A stretch of 64,000 nt of DNA, from NCBI GenBank assembly GCA_947396885.1, contig OX377204.1:24559706-24623705 (forward strand), given 5' to 3'. Below the pieces are notes generated by a model that was not told the DNA's origin, ran no database searches, and was given only the letters and a program-made list of their open reading frames with translations. Below, in pieces: positions 10,153 to 20,447 of this stretch. This stretch comes from Heligmosomoides polygyrus polygyrus (lineage: Eukaryota; Nematoda; Chromadorea; Rhabditida; Heligmosomidae). The translations under genes and the position numbers were made by a program. Every line of letters begins with the position of its first letter. Positions within the stretch are counted from its first letter, which is position 1.

Positions 10153-10638
10153 GCAGGACGGGGTATCACAGCGCGGTCATACAGCCGGTTCCTAACAAGT
10201 TGGGTCCTGAGGTTAGCAGGCGCTATGTTAGCTAGCCTGACCAGACCTTCTAAGTCAGCCTTGCGTATACAATCCCGTACTTGAGCCCTAAGAGCATCCG
10301 TGATGAAGGGCACCAAGAAAGGAATTTTGGTGCGCTCTTGTTCTGTGCGTCTTTGTGCTCCTGCAGGCGGACGACGTTGCTTAGGAAGGCTGTCGGAAGT
10401 GTACCCATTGGACAACGCTATACGAGATGCCATCTCCCTAGAAGCGGACTCGAATTCGTAGTTGGAGGATACCAACGCCGCTGTGCGAAACATGTTATTT
10501 ACAATGGCCCTCTTGGCACTGCTAGGGTGTGCAGACCTGCAATGAACAATGATGTTCTTGTTGCTCGGATTCCAGTATCACCTATTCTGGAAAGCGTTGT
10601 GAGAGACGTGAACTTGCACATTAAGGAACGGCAACCAG
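10095..10638 (-). pseudogene. Penelope-like RT C-terminus and linker (frameshifted)
   Basis: After the RT frame breaks near 10640, the sequence continues in another frame with NWLPFLNVQVHVSHNAF, one internal stop, then NPSNKNIIVHCRSAHP and KRAIVNNMFRTA. These match the thumb and linker of Penelope-like proteins ('RKPTxTxxYLxxxSxHP'). It then runs through a basic linker with IPFLVPFITDAL to the GIY-YIG domain. Confidence 0.7.
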
Positions 10639-12138
10639 TTAGTTGTTCGTCGGTTTCTCCCTTGTGAGCTTAATATGCTCAGCCTGATGATTGAGCAAAT
10701 CGAAACAGGAATCCATTTCGTTTTGCGTTGCACAAACAATGAAACAATCATCTATGTAACGACAGTAAAGCAAAGGTCTACGTTCCAGTATGGGTCTCTC
10801 TATTTTTGAAATATACGCTATGGCCAGCACCGGAGCCAGACGTTGTCCCATGGCAAGCCCTCTGTCGTGTCTGTAGTACTCGTTGGACCATCTAAAGATG
10901 TTACACTGAAGACACTCGTCCACGAGCGTCATTATTCGAGCTATGCCGAGCCCATATAGTGAGATATGGTCCTGGTGTTCCACGAGCATTTCGTAGACTG
11001 CCTGCATTGCGTCTACTTTGGAGACATTTGTGTACAGTGATATAACATCAAATGACTCCATCACGCAGCTCCCTTCTAACCTTGCGTCTCGGAGTTTTTC
11101 CAGGAAAGCGCAAGTGTTAGGGAGGTGGGCAGGTACATACCTAAACAGTTGCACAAGAACCAAGTTTAGCAGCCAGGAAATCCGGTCCGCTGGGCCACCC
11201 ACGCTGCTTATTATGGGTCTAACCTTATACTGCGGAAGGTCTCTAGGAGTTTTGCCTGAAGGCAGCTTATGGGTCTTGATTAGGACATACAAGACTGGGC
11301 AGACGGGATGGTCACACCTCAGCCGTGAAATCAGAGCTTTAGGAAGGTTTGCTGATTTTGAAATAGCAGTCCATTTCGGATTGAGTCGGCGGAACTGCTT
11401 AGCAAACTCCTCACAGGTAGACTGGCTATAGACGGTAGTGTCTTGCAGATGGTGTTTAGTGATACTCCTATCCAGGTGTTGTGGGAGTACCACAAACTCC
11501 CCTCCTTTGTCACTAACGCTAACTTCAATTGCACCAGATTCCCTTAAGCTCCTGATTTCCTTAAGACCCATCCGCTGTTTGGCTTTTAAATTTGGTATTG
11601 CCCGCTTTGCCATGTTCCGCTGTAGAACCGTGAGCAGGGAGGTAGCCAGTATGCGGAACTTCTTATCGATCGCCCAGTTGGGCTCCTGCGTACCGAGAAA
11701 CGAACCGGGGAAGGGCGGGGGTGGGATCGCCGCGATGCTTGCCGAACCCAGCTGAATGCCTTGCGCATCGATTTTTGCCCTACAGCGCAACTGATCCCGT
11801 AACCTCTGCAGGCTGCCGACAATTTTGCGCACTACGCCATGCGACAGGCGCTGGATGGTAGCGAAACTGGGGCCCATTTCCAATGCGGCAAACGCCTCGC
11901 GCGACAGGGACACATCGCCAAGGATGGTGACCCTCTGATGGTGCTCACATTCCCACCGACCGAGGGTAGAAGCGGTAGCGACATAAGTAGAAGAGCCATC
12001 ACCTCCGCAATTGCTACTTCCACCCACTAGCTCCCAAAACTTCCGCTGCAACTTCAATTCTAGAACGAATAAGATCACAAACCTCTCTTGACTCACCCAC
12101 GATTCTCTTCCAAAGGAGGTTCGGCAAAAAACGTTCAC
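10639..12138 (-). pseudogene. Penelope-like reverse transcriptase
   Basis: This 499-codon frame holds the RT core. Visible motifs in order are VSDKGGEFVVL, YVLIKTHKLP, YKVRPIISSVGGP, ESFDVISLYTNV (catalytic Asp of motif A), GLAMGQRLAPVLA (motif B) and YCRYIDDCFI (motif C with the paired Asp). This set is the Penelope/telomerase-like branch rather than LINE or LTR elements. The catalytic aspartates are intact but the frame breaks at the C-terminus before the endonuclease. The N-terminal part continues upstream on the minus strand to about 12420 with several stops. Confidence 0.88.
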
Positions 12139-12420
12139 AACACATCTCTTTCGATACCCATTTGTTCAGCAAGCTGTACACATGGTCCTGCTTGCTTCGG
12201 ATCGCCATTCTCAAGATGTGAAGCTCGATCTTCTTCATCCACCTGTCCTGTCCGGCCGCATAACTTGTGCAATTCTTTTCCCCGGATGAAGCGAGGAATC
12301 ACACCGTGTTGCAGGCACCGCTTGAGAAAATGGCTGCCTTGCCTGACTAAGACAATTTTCTGTCTTAAGATAAGGCTTCCATAACCAGTCGAGAATGTTG
12401 TGCTGGCACATCACGCAGTA
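12014..12420 (-). pseudogene. Penelope-like protein N-terminal part (broken)
   Basis: Minus-strand frames with KKIELHILRMAIRSKQDHVY and similar helical, charged sequence precede the RT domain without a gap. Stops occur between 12240 and 12420. The region directly abuts pLTR copy B. Confidence 0.5.
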
Positions 12421-12423
12421 TAT

Positions 12424-12650
12424 TCCATGATCGACTGTCGTTGAATATTGGCATGACGTTGATACCAATGGGACTGTTCGAGCTGTGGAGCCAAGATTGT
12501 TAACCACACTTTATTCGGCTGACGTTTCGGTGTAACCGCCTTCTTCAGAGCCTGGAAAAGTCAAGCGAGGTTTGAAAGGTTACACGTCCAATAACTATTT
12601 CAAATCACAGGAGTTTCCGGAATTGATAGGAAAAGGAGACGAAATGGGAG
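12424..12650 (-). repeat. pLTR copy B of the Penelope-like element
   Basis: This is a direct relative of 9421-9640, differing by scattered substitutions, and sits between the full copy and the truncated upstream copy. It is therefore the 5' pLTR of one and the 3' pLTR of the other. Confidence 0.75.
12504..12570 (-). ncRNA. Hammerhead ribozyme motif, pLTR copy B
   Basis: The layout is the same as copy A on the minus strand. Both cores (CTGAAGA, GAAAC) and the GTC triplet are kept and inner stem I (GGCT/AGCC) is perfect. Stem II has one broken pair because CGCC has become CACC. Confidence 0.6.
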
Positions 12651-12745
12651 TGAGACAGAACAACTAACCTGATGGAAGCAGTGAAGAGGCTGGTGCGTCA
12701 CCCTCGGATGGAGGCAGTTTGGGTGAATGAGACTGCCACCTAATA

Positions 12746-13335
12746 TCAACCCCTCAGCGACCCTCCGGGGTCGAGCACACAGAGTTCAGCAAATGGGGCC
12801 AGCTCCTGGGTTAGCGCTACGCGCTCTTCCCTCCTTTTGATCGCGGAATTCTTGAAGGCAATCCATAGCGCTTCGAGAGTCTTGCGTGCTGCGATATCGA
12901 CCTCTCGAGCAAGGATTGTAATCGCGTCCCCAACCATTGCGCCTCCATGGCTACGCTGCCTGTGCTCCCCCAACGACGTGGAAATCTGGCATCTCCGAAG
13001 TCCGTCCATGTGTTCCTTGACCCTCACCTAAAGCGGCCTGCTCGCCTCTCGATGTATTCCTCATTGCACTCCGTGCAAGTGATGAGGTATACCACACCTG
13101 AGGCCGTTTCTGGAATGCAATCATGCATTCCAGAAACAGAACGGGCAGACCATGCAGGACGTGGGTATCACAGGCGCGGTCACACAGCCGGTTCCTAACA
13201 AGTTGGGTCCTGAAGTTAGCAGGCGGCCCTAGCCTAACTAGCCTGACCAGACCTCCTAAGTCAGCCTTGCGTATACAATCCCGTACTTGAGCACTAAGAG
13301 CATCCGTGATGAAGGGCACCAAGAAAGGAATTTTG
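12746..13335 (-). pseudogene. Truncated second Penelope-like copy (linker plus GIY-YIG)
   Basis: The region is a near repeat of 9766-10330. It includes IPFLVPFITDALSAQVRDC, the linker, and the MDGLRRCQISTSLGEH block. The GIY-YIG centre is damaged: where the first copy has the fragment preceding VCPFGKEG, this copy carries a 14-bp perfect inverted repeat (13106-13137). It ends at the junction with the inverted pLTR at about 13336. Confidence 0.8.
13106..13137. repeat. 14-bp perfect hairpin in the truncated Penelope-like copy
   Basis: GTTTCTGGAATGCA and TGCATTCCAGAAAC are perfect complements with a 4-nt loop, ATCA. The matching place in the other copy (near 10120-10140) has no such hairpin. 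A snap-back event during cDNA synthesis or repair is the simplest origin. Confidence 0.8.
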
Positions 13336-13508
13336 GTTCCTATTAATTCCGGAAACTCCTGTGACTTGAAATAGTTCTTGGACGAGTAACCATTCAAACC
13401 TCGCTTGACTTTTCCAGGCTCTGAAGAAGGCGGTTACGCCGAAACGTCAGCCGAATAAAGTGAGGTTAACAATCTTGGCTCCACAGCTCGAACAGTCCTG
13501 TTGGTATC
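13336..13508 (+). repeat. Inverted pLTR copy C
   Basis: This is the reverse complement of most of pLTR copies A and B. It lacks the outermost 34 bp or so, the part around TCCATGATCGACTGTCGTTG. It forms the right border of the insertion and is followed by the 12-bp duplication. Confidence 0.8.
13399..13465 (+). ncRNA. Hammerhead ribozyme motif, inverted pLTR copy C (best preserved)
   Basis: Outer stem I pairs CCTCGCTT with AAGTGAGG over 8 bp, including one G-U pair. An internal loop follows, then inner stem I GGCT/AGCC (4 bp). The core CTGAAGA is at 13421-13427, stem II AGGCG-GTTA-CGCC to 13440, GAAAC at 13441-13445, and cleavage is expected after GTC (13448). All conserved core positions of a type I hammerhead (CUGANGA, GAAA, UH) are present. 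Of the three copies only this one has every helix intact. The minimal stem III suggests action as a dimer or with co-folded flanks. Confidence 0.7.
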
Positions 13509-13520
13509 AAAATAATCTAT
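13509..13520 (+). repeat. Target-site duplication of the Penelope-like insertion, right copy
   Basis: AAAATAATCTAT repeats 9409-9420 exactly. It directly follows the inverted pLTR. Confidence 0.8.
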
Positions 13521-14452
13521 CTTTCCTGCTTCAAGCATCCCAGAAGCAATTAATTTACGCTCCATTCAGAAAAGTGTGCGCCCTCATCGGGAACTCAGGG
13601 GCCGTATATTCTTGGAGCGCAGAACCAGGCTAAGGAAGGGACTCCAGGTTGTGTGCCGTCCAAGCTGCTCGAGCGGGAACTGCTTTCGTCACCCAGGGGA
13701 GTCCGCAGCTGGGTTCTGCGCTCTCGAGCTGGAAAATGCACAGAAAACGCCAGCGAATAATGTAGACGTCAAACACCTCAAATCTAAACCACTCCGTTGA
13801 AATGCAAAAATCTCGCAACGCAAGAGACCTCCCTCGCATGAATCAACGTCACTGTGCATCAAACCTGCCCAAACGTCTTCTGATTCCGCAGGCACGTTAT
13901 CAACATCGGCGGCACATCTCCAGGGGTGGTTTTCTTTTATCGCTGTGGGCGATTTTCTTTTATCGCTCAGAATGTGGAAACCAATGTTAAACTGAACACT
14001 TTTCAAATCAAAATGGACATATTTCACGACTCAACGGAACATCTTCCAAATCAAAACGAGATTTTTTCGCATAAACTAGAGACTCTCCAAAAGTGTTAGA
14101 ATAATGATTAAATAAAAAAATAATTTGTGACTAGTTAGAACTGTTCGTTAGTAGCCAAGACAACCTTCTTAGTTTGTTCAAAGGTGCATTCAAAACCTTC
14201 ATCAGGAGAAATGTCACCTTCGATCCGCCTTGATCTTGTCGGCGTTTTTCTAAAATTTATTTCGTTCCTGATATATGTATTCATTGTATAATGTATCATT
14301 GGGTGTACAATAGAGGCCTTATATAAATAAATAAATAATTTTTGTTCAAGGAAATTTGGCATAACTTTTTGAAATTTCATTTCATTACTCAACACGTTGA
14401 CACATTGGTTGAAATTTTATAAAGCTGCTTTTTTTGGCGAGGGAGAATAATG
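13521..14452. other. Unassigned sequence with a duplicated TTTTCTTTTATCGCT motif
   Basis: No gene was recognised. TTTTCTTTTATCGCT occurs twice at 13928-13969, and the longer form ending CTCAG(A/T)ATGTGGAAAC recurs at 15645-15670 beside the fold-back repeat. This suggests both places carry parts of one repeat family. Confidence 0.35.
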
Positions 14453-14767
14453 TTAGGCTGTCGCAAAATTAATTCCCGTTTCGAGGTATGTATAGATAAA
14501 TAAGTTTTTTTTACCCCAAAGCATCTCATCTCAGGGAAAGTCACATATGCCGTTTGGTAGGTTTTTTCCTGCTCTTTCAAAAAGTATATGTAGATTTCGC
14601 TCTAATTTTTTTAGCCGACTTTCTCCATAGCCCCGTAAAATCATGAACCGACGCGACTATCGAGTCATAATGCTTTACGAATTCAAATTGGGACATTCTG
14701 CGACAAAGCCATCCCGTAACCAGGAGACTAGATCCCGACGCCGAGTGGCCTATGTACAGAAACGGGA
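14453..14767 (+). mobile_element. Mariner 5' end: TIR plus start of transposase
   Basis: The left terminus TTAGGCTGTCGCAAAATTAA follows a TG-rich flank. The same terminus, inverted, ends the element at 56488, and the two copies match over about 180 bp inward. A start codon at 14643 opens MNRRDYRVIMLYEFKLGHSA, the first helix of a mariner helix-turn-helix DNA-binding domain. The frame breaks within about 30 codons, and the rest is replaced by the fold-back sequence at 14768-15645. Confidence 0.7.
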
Positions 14768-15645
14768 TCGTTTGAATCCGCTCCCAAAAGAAGCTTTGAA
14801 AAGTCGACTTTGACCGGTTTTGATGAATTTTTACTTACCAAGGGAGGATCTCAGGCGTAGGTCTGAACGGGGAAAATGGATAGTACTGCAAGAGTTTCCA
14901 CCCTTCATGCAGTAGAAAAGCATGTTTCGTCCAGTTCCTGAACCAGAAGAGCTACGGGTCCTCGAAGGTGGGGTACACTATCGCATCGTCAGTGAGTGCC
15001 CACGTGCATACGTGTGCGCGCTGACGTATGGAAAGTGGCGGATGGCTGTGCGGCGTGCAAGACTAATGGTAAGGTCATAGTCACCGTTTTCGTCCAAACT
15101 TTGTCTATAGGGCTTATCTAGGGGTGTTGATCACAAATCTGACCCTTTTGACAATTTAGGGTGAAATAAATGTGTAGAAGATGTGTAGGAAGCAAATTGT
15201 TGAAGGAGACAGCAGACATGAAAAAATGCAAAAATTGTGCATAGCATGGGAATCGATCATCTGGCCTAGCACCTGTGAGGCAGCGTCACACCCTGCTGAG
15301 CCACCGATTTGCTCGACGCACCGCCTTTCGCCACTTCCTATACGTTAGTGCGCACACGTACGCACGGGGGCACGCGCTAACGGTGCGTCACTGTACCACA
15401 CTTTCGAGGGTCCGTAGCTCTTTTGGTTCAAGGACTCAGCAAAAAGGAAACATGTTTTTCTACTAAATGAAGGGTAAAGATTCTCGCAGTACTATCCCTT
15501 CCCCCCTTAGTTGGTTTTGATGCATTATCACTTCCGAAAGAGGAGTTGAAGTTGAAAACTGAAATGGAGTTGTGCTTTTGACACCTTTTTCATTTCGAAG
15601 ACAGATCCGCTTCCAAAAGAAGCTTCGAATATGCTGCGGTTAGTT
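14768..15645. mobile_element. Fold-back repeat with arms of about 300 bp
   Basis: The left arm (14768-15062) and right arm (about 15300-15645) are imperfect inverted repeats, roughly 75-80% alike by eye. Matching blocks include AAAAGAAGCTT, GGATAGTACTGC against GCAGTACTATCC, and AGAGCTACGG against CCGTAGCTCT. The 240-bp spacer has no gene. The outermost part overlaps the mariner remnant, so the fold-back may have arisen from or inserted into a mariner. Confidence 0.65.
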
Positions 15646-17069
15646 TTCTTTTATCGCTCAGTATGTGGAAACGAACCTGATAAAACACATCTGGGATTAT
15701 AAGCGGTAAGGGTTATAGCAGGTCTTAACGGCCGTTAATTTTAAATAAGGGTTAGAGGGGTGGCGAAAGGCGAGGTGTGTTATTCTCTCAATATTTCGTA
15801 TAAGATTGCTCACCGGACTGTTAATTTACAGTGTAAATGAGAGGAAAGCAAGAGGAGGGGAGGTGAGGAAGCTACCATTTATGGAAAAGATCTGATGATG
15901 TGACGATCGCATTGAGAAGTCTATTTGCCCAAACATTGAAATTTATAATCTTTACAACGGGTTCGAACGAACCCAAACCAAAAAGAACTTCATGTATTGC
16001 ACGATACAATTAGTGTTGGTGATCTTACCCACATATTAGCGATTAGTTTATCCCAGTGTATGAATATTTATTTATTTATTTATAACTGCACCTTAAGTGC
16101 GCTCAAACAAGAAGATAACGAACAAGTAATCTTTTACAACTGCAACAATCAAACGCGGAACAACAATGAGAAACGTAGTATCACTATGCGCTGCATTCTG
16201 TAATTTTTCAGTGTTGTCCGGCCATTCAAAAGCTCAAGTACAAGGAGCCTGAACCAATGGGTAGTCGTAGCGTGAGAATATAGTAATAAGTAATTTAATT
16301 ACTCAAAGTTACGTAATTGTTTTATAATTATTTTTGTTCTGGTATAACGGTGCAGAGCTTGGTTAGGCAACCAGTATAGCTATGGCATGATTCCGATTGA
16401 ATAGGGAAATCACTATCGAGCAGCTTATAAGAAGGAAGCACCTGGGAGTCCGGTCTTAATTCCGGTCATACCCAGGCCTTCATTACGCTTCCATTCGAAG
16501 CTGCTTCCATAGGAACTGAGTTAGCCTAACCAACTTGCAATAAAGCATGTCTAAATGTAGCAACCTATAGATTATATCTGTATATGAAACAGTATAAAAA
16601 ATATGTGACTAAGAGTAGAAGCATCTGGGTCTTAATAGGCTCCTCTGTACCAAAGCTCTGGCAGCCGAAACAGAATCAGAAAAGGAAGGAGATAAAAAAG
16701 AAGTTTAAGCAGGCATAATGACACTGTAAGACATGGGAGAAGAAGGAAAACGCAAGAAAAACATCAACTCTTGAACAACCCTAATTCTGAACAGCCCCTA
16801 ATACTCAGTAAAAAATATCCAACGCAGGCCTAATGACTCATTGAACAATGTGAGGAAGAATAGGAAACAAGACATCCATTTTTGGGTACGAATCGCCCGG
16901 CAACCATAGTGTCTTCCATGGCGCAGAAGAGTTTCCACAAGATGACATACACTCCATTTATGAAGCTACACTCAGATGTCCTGATAACGCCACGATACAA
17001 CAGTCAGCCCTGCAATTCAAGAATACTCAGAAGATCAATTTTTTTAACCTACTCTTGAAAATGGCAACG
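15646..17069. other. Unassigned AT-rich sequence
   Basis: No coding segment with family motifs was seen. Around 16435-16500 a short inverted repeat (ACCTGGGAGTCCGG and CCGGTCATACCCAGG) could form a hairpin. The rest is AT-rich sequence. Confidence 0.35.
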
Positions 17070-18125
17070 GTAGGTGCTTCTAAAACATGATCAGGTAGTT
17101 TCTGCAAAAAAAACTGCTCTGCGAGAGAGCACGAAATTGGCATTGCAACGAAGAAATTTGTTACCAGGGTTTTTAAACTGCAGTGATAATATACTAGTCC
17201 GATTTCTACATGGCCTAAATGTCCAATTTTTACTAGCTCTCAAGGTTAAATCACCTTTTAGTAACCTTGAAACAGAAGACCAAATCATTATAGATAAGTC
17301 TGTATCTAAGAGATTTTAGTTTCAAAAATTTCAATCTACTTTCGTAATTTAAAGATTGTAGATCTGGTATGCATCTGCGAACCAGTATTCGAGTAAACGT
17401 TTGTTGTACTTTTTCAACTTTGTTTTGAAGCTTTTTTGTTTGAGGACTCCAAATTTGTGATCCATATTCAAGTATAGGTAGCACATATGCTTTGTACAGC
17501 TTCAGCAGTGTAGCAGAATCATTATCAAAGATGCTTCTCAACATGCCATAAAGTACTGAAAAGGCTTTACTTACAGTTATATCAACATGGGCGTCAAACT
17601 TTAGGTGTTTATTCATATGAATACCAAGATCTTTGATCGCGTCAACTTGCCTTAAAGTAATATTACCGAACCTGTAATCAGGTGCCCTTCCAGGACCAAA
17701 ATGCATCACGGAAGTTTTGGCAAGATTTACTGGTATCTCCCAATTACTAGCCCACGTAATCATATTAAGAATTGATTGATTTAAAGCCTTCAGGACTAAC
17801 GATTGATTTGAAGCATTATACGTGCCATAAACTTTGATATCGTCTGCAAACATTTGAACGCTAATAGCAGCGTGCGTCTTGAGCCTGTCCGGGAGATCAC
17901 ATGTGTAAACCATGAAAAGGATAGGTGATAGAACTCCCCCTTGAGGGACACCGCTGGTACATTGGCGCCGCCCCGAAAAGGAATTACCAACCTTAAAAAA
18001 CATGTACCTGTTCTCTAAGTACGACATTATCCACAAAAGTAAACGTCTTCCAATACCCAGTTATGATAGCTTGGTGATAAGCTTTTTGTGACAGACTTTA
18101 TCGAAAGCTTTGGATAAGTCATACA
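17070..18125 (-). mobile_element. 5'-truncated CR1/jockey-like LINE
   Basis: Minus-strand sequence starts at 18125 with DLSKAFDKVCHKKLI (RT motif A), has one stop, and continues in the open frame 17251-18036. The 5' break lies at TA-rich microsatellite sequence (18121-18185). 5' truncation is usual for LINEs. This is a different copy from 4750-7740, because it keeps the catalytic core that the other has lost. Confidence 0.75.
17251..18036 (-). pseudogene. LINE reverse transcriptase, C-terminal half
   Basis: This is an uninterrupted 261-codon frame. It contains SGVPQGGVLSPILF (motif B), QMFADDIKVYG (motif C with catalytic Asp pair), then VNLAKTSVMHFG, DLGIHMNKHLKFDAHV, LPILEYGSQIWSP and ESRLKFLKLKSLRYRLIYNDL. 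This is the standard order of the RT core, thumb and C-terminal region of CR1/jockey-type elements. Motif A lies just upstream behind a stop. The long open frame suggests a fairly recent copy. Confidence 0.85.
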
Positions 18126-18185
18126 TATACATATACGATACATATACGGAATACATATATACAATACATATATGGAATATGTTTA
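18121..18185. repeat. TA-rich ACATATA microsatellite
   Basis: Irregular repeats of CATATACA/GATACATATA lie at the 5' break of the LINE. Confidence 0.7.
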
Positions 18186-18276
18186 TCTTATACATATATT
18201 AGCGACGGACATCAAGCTAGGCGAGCAAGTGCGAAGCCCACGTACAGATGGGGTAGGGCACTTGTCGTCAATGTAC

Positions 18277-18573
18277 AGGGTGTCTGAAATAATGTGTAGA
18301 CTGTTTGAAAGGTGATAACCTCGCTCACAGTGAAGGTACTCAAGAGATTAAAGACAAGAATGAATGCTTTTAAAATATAAATTTTCTCACAGTGGTGTGG
18401 ATTGCGCCAAGCACTCGTCTGATTTCTTCCATTTTACACTTGATTGATTGTGTTTCACTTGAATAATTGTAATTTCTCCTTAAAGGGGTCGTGTTGATTA
18501 ATTTGTGCTTCTTTAAACGTTAAGATTCAAAAACACACTACGGCTTGCGAAAAATGGAACTGCTAGGTTGTAC
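18277..18573 (+). repeat. Left arm of an inverted-repeat family
   Basis: The arm starts TACAGGGTGTCTGAAATAATG, a Tc1/mariner-like terminus. 18306-18345 is inverted at 20806-20845 (shared core CTGTTTGAAAGGTGATAAC). 18400-18560 is inverted at 20260-20450, with shared blocks GATTGATTGTGTTTCACTTG and CTACGGCTTGCGAAAAATG. A diverged relative is at 62170-62300. The mariner at 18574-19835 begins directly after this arm. Confidence 0.6.
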
Positions 18574-19835
18574 GGAAAGTTCTCAGCGTGTTGAGTGCTT
18601 CACTTTGAAGTACCATGACTTTCTCAAATCTTATCGGATTTTGTCGAAATAAGCACTGTTCGAATCAGCACACCTTTGCCAATGGGTCACCTGTCGACCT
18701 ATTCCATCAGCAAAAAATGAGGTGATCAAGATCCGACAAAATCCACGAAAGCTGGCTTGGCTTGGTCCTGATTGGTGAAGATGCGAGAAAGTTCAGTTCA
18801 CCAGCGAGAAAGTTCTGAAAGTGTTTGAACAGGTGGTAGTCGGCTGGTGAGAGGTCTGGAAAATGTGGCGGGTGAGGCAGAACTTCAACCCTTAATTCGC
18901 TCAATTTTCGAATAGTGATTCTCGAAACGTGTGATCGGGCGTTAATGTGCAAAATAATCGAGCCTCTTCTTTTGGCCAATACTGGGTGAAGTTGACGCAA
19001 TTTTCGGTGCATTTCGTCAACTTCCTTAGTAGGTCTCTGCTGTGTTCGTTTGGCCTGGGGCCAAAAAATTGTAATGGATCACTTCAGCTGCCAACCACCA
19101 CACAGTCACCATTACCTTTTTTGAGGAGGTTCGCCTTTGGAAAATGCGTAGGGGGATCGTCGTCGGCCACCCACTGTCCGAAACGTTTCCTGTTATCACA
19201 CAGGATCTATTTTTCATCACAAGTGAATGACTCAATCCAAAAACGGATCGGTTTTGTAGTGTAAAAGTAGAGAAGAACAAATCTCGAAACGTTACGATTT
19301 TTGCCGATCACTCAACACGTGTAGTACCCACTTTTCGAGCTTTTTCACCTTCCCGAGGCGTTTCAAAGCACCCGCAACAGCAGTTTTATCGACGTCTAGC
19401 CCTTCTGCGATCCCGCGAACTGCTTGGGATGGTCCAACAATTCCTTCAACTCGTCCTCCAGGATTGCTAAAGGTCGACCGCTACTAGGGTCAGATACGAG
19501 GCTGAAACCTCCGATCCGAAATTTACTGAACCACTGGTACGCAGTGTTTTCTCCAATACTATTAGGCCCCCACACTCGATTGAATTGTCGAGCTGTCTCT
19601 GCTACGGATTGTCTCAATTTGAAATCGAAATAAAACATCGTTCGGATTTGCTCCTTCGACATACTTCAATAAGCACTTCAAGAACAGAAGTATAAAACAA
19701 CGTTGAAACATAAATGAGATAGAAAAATTCTGTGCAGAAAGTAGTATTAATGCGCAATGCAAGTTGAATTTTTACTTAATAATAGATGATTGAAAAATAG
19801 TATCACATAACGCTGAAAACTTTCCGAAGAACCTA
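18574..19835 (-). mobile_element. Mariner element (bandit-like), inactive
   Basis: The termini TAGGTTGTACGGAAAGTTCT and, inverted, CTTTCCGAAGAACCTA are about 26-bp imperfect TIRs set at TA. The length of 1262 bp fits mariners. The transposase is on the minus strand. It sits within the inverted-repeat element 18277-20450, so it is the younger insertion of the two. I call it bandit-like from memory of hookworm mariners, without a search. Confidence 0.85.
18707..19662 (-). pseudogene. Mariner transposase (broken)
   Basis: Three frames in order cover the protein. The first (19396-19662) has the helix-turn-helix part: MSKEQIRTMFYFDFKLRQS, then ENTAYQWFSKFRIGGFSL and a GRP signature. The second (19026-19280) has KKVMVTVWWLAAEVIHYNFL. 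The third (18707-19012) has VDEMHRKLRQLHP, then IILHINARSHVS and LPHPPHFPDLSPADYHLF. The expected second catalytic Asp (HDNA) is Ile here (HINA), so besides the frameshifts the active site is lost. The last catalytic Asp (SPADYH) remains. Confidence 0.85.
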
Positions 19836-20104
19836 ATATTACATTATAAAATTCTAACACTTCTGCTAGTGAAACATTCGAGGCTGTTTTATTGATTTCA
19901 CAATTTTCCGTTCTCTCTATTGCTCTAATAACGCTATCTACATGTCTGAGCCCATAACAAGAGTCATGCCGGCCCTAGGGTTTCTTTCGAGGAGAAAAAG
20001 TTTATCCTGAAGTTATTCTGGAAAATCGAAAACATCGTCGGAGTGCAGAGGCGATTTAGCGACTACTCCAAAGCACACCCCACTCGTGTGACCCATACAC
20101 AGTG

Positions 20105-20447
20105 AATCAAGTCTGAAATGCAAGGTTTCTGGCAGGGTGTGGAACAGTATGACTATTTGCACGCCACAGAAATTTCGTTACCCTGTGGTTTAGTCTCAAA
20201 CAGCTCCAAAAGCTTTACTAAAAGCAATGTTAGAACCATTCAATTAGTTCTTGCATTTTTAGGATACCCTGCATTTTTCGCAAGCCGTAGTGTGTTTTAA
20301 AGTTTTAAACATTGAAAGAAGTCCAAATCAAATGACACGGTTTCTTTAAGGAGAAGTTAAAACAGGTATTCAAGTGAAACACAATCAATCGAATGTAAAA
20401 TGATGAGAATTCAGATGAGTGCATTGCGCAGTACACAGCTTGTACAC
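20105..20447. repeat. Right arm of inverted-repeat family; also copy of 62529-62745
   Basis: 20105-20300 is collinear with 62529-62745: both carry AAGTCTGAAATGCAAGG or GAGTCTGAAATGCAAGG, GACTATTTGCAC, TCTCAAACA and CATTTTTCGCAAG. 20260-20447 is the inverted partner of 18400-18573. Confidence 0.65.

Larger units (their letters stand above)
9421..13508 (-). mobile_element. Penelope-like retroelement insertion (tandem partial plus full copy, three pLTRs)
   Basis: The insertion has one nearly full copy read on the minus strand (about 12640 to 9421) and a partial second copy (about 13335 to 12640) upstream of it. Both end in related pLTR sequences, at 9421-9640 and 12424-12650. A third pLTR piece at 13336-13508 lies in the opposite direction. 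The coding order is RT then GIY-YIG endonuclease, which defines Penelope-like elements. Tandem partial copies and an inverted pLTR are typical of this class. A perfect 12-bp direct repeat flanks the unit. Frameshifts and stops show it is no longer active. Confidence 0.88.

Noticed and set aside
10281..12384. Plus-strand frames opposite the Penelope-like RT
   Set aside because: They are shadows of the minus-strand RT and linker, with no motifs of their own.
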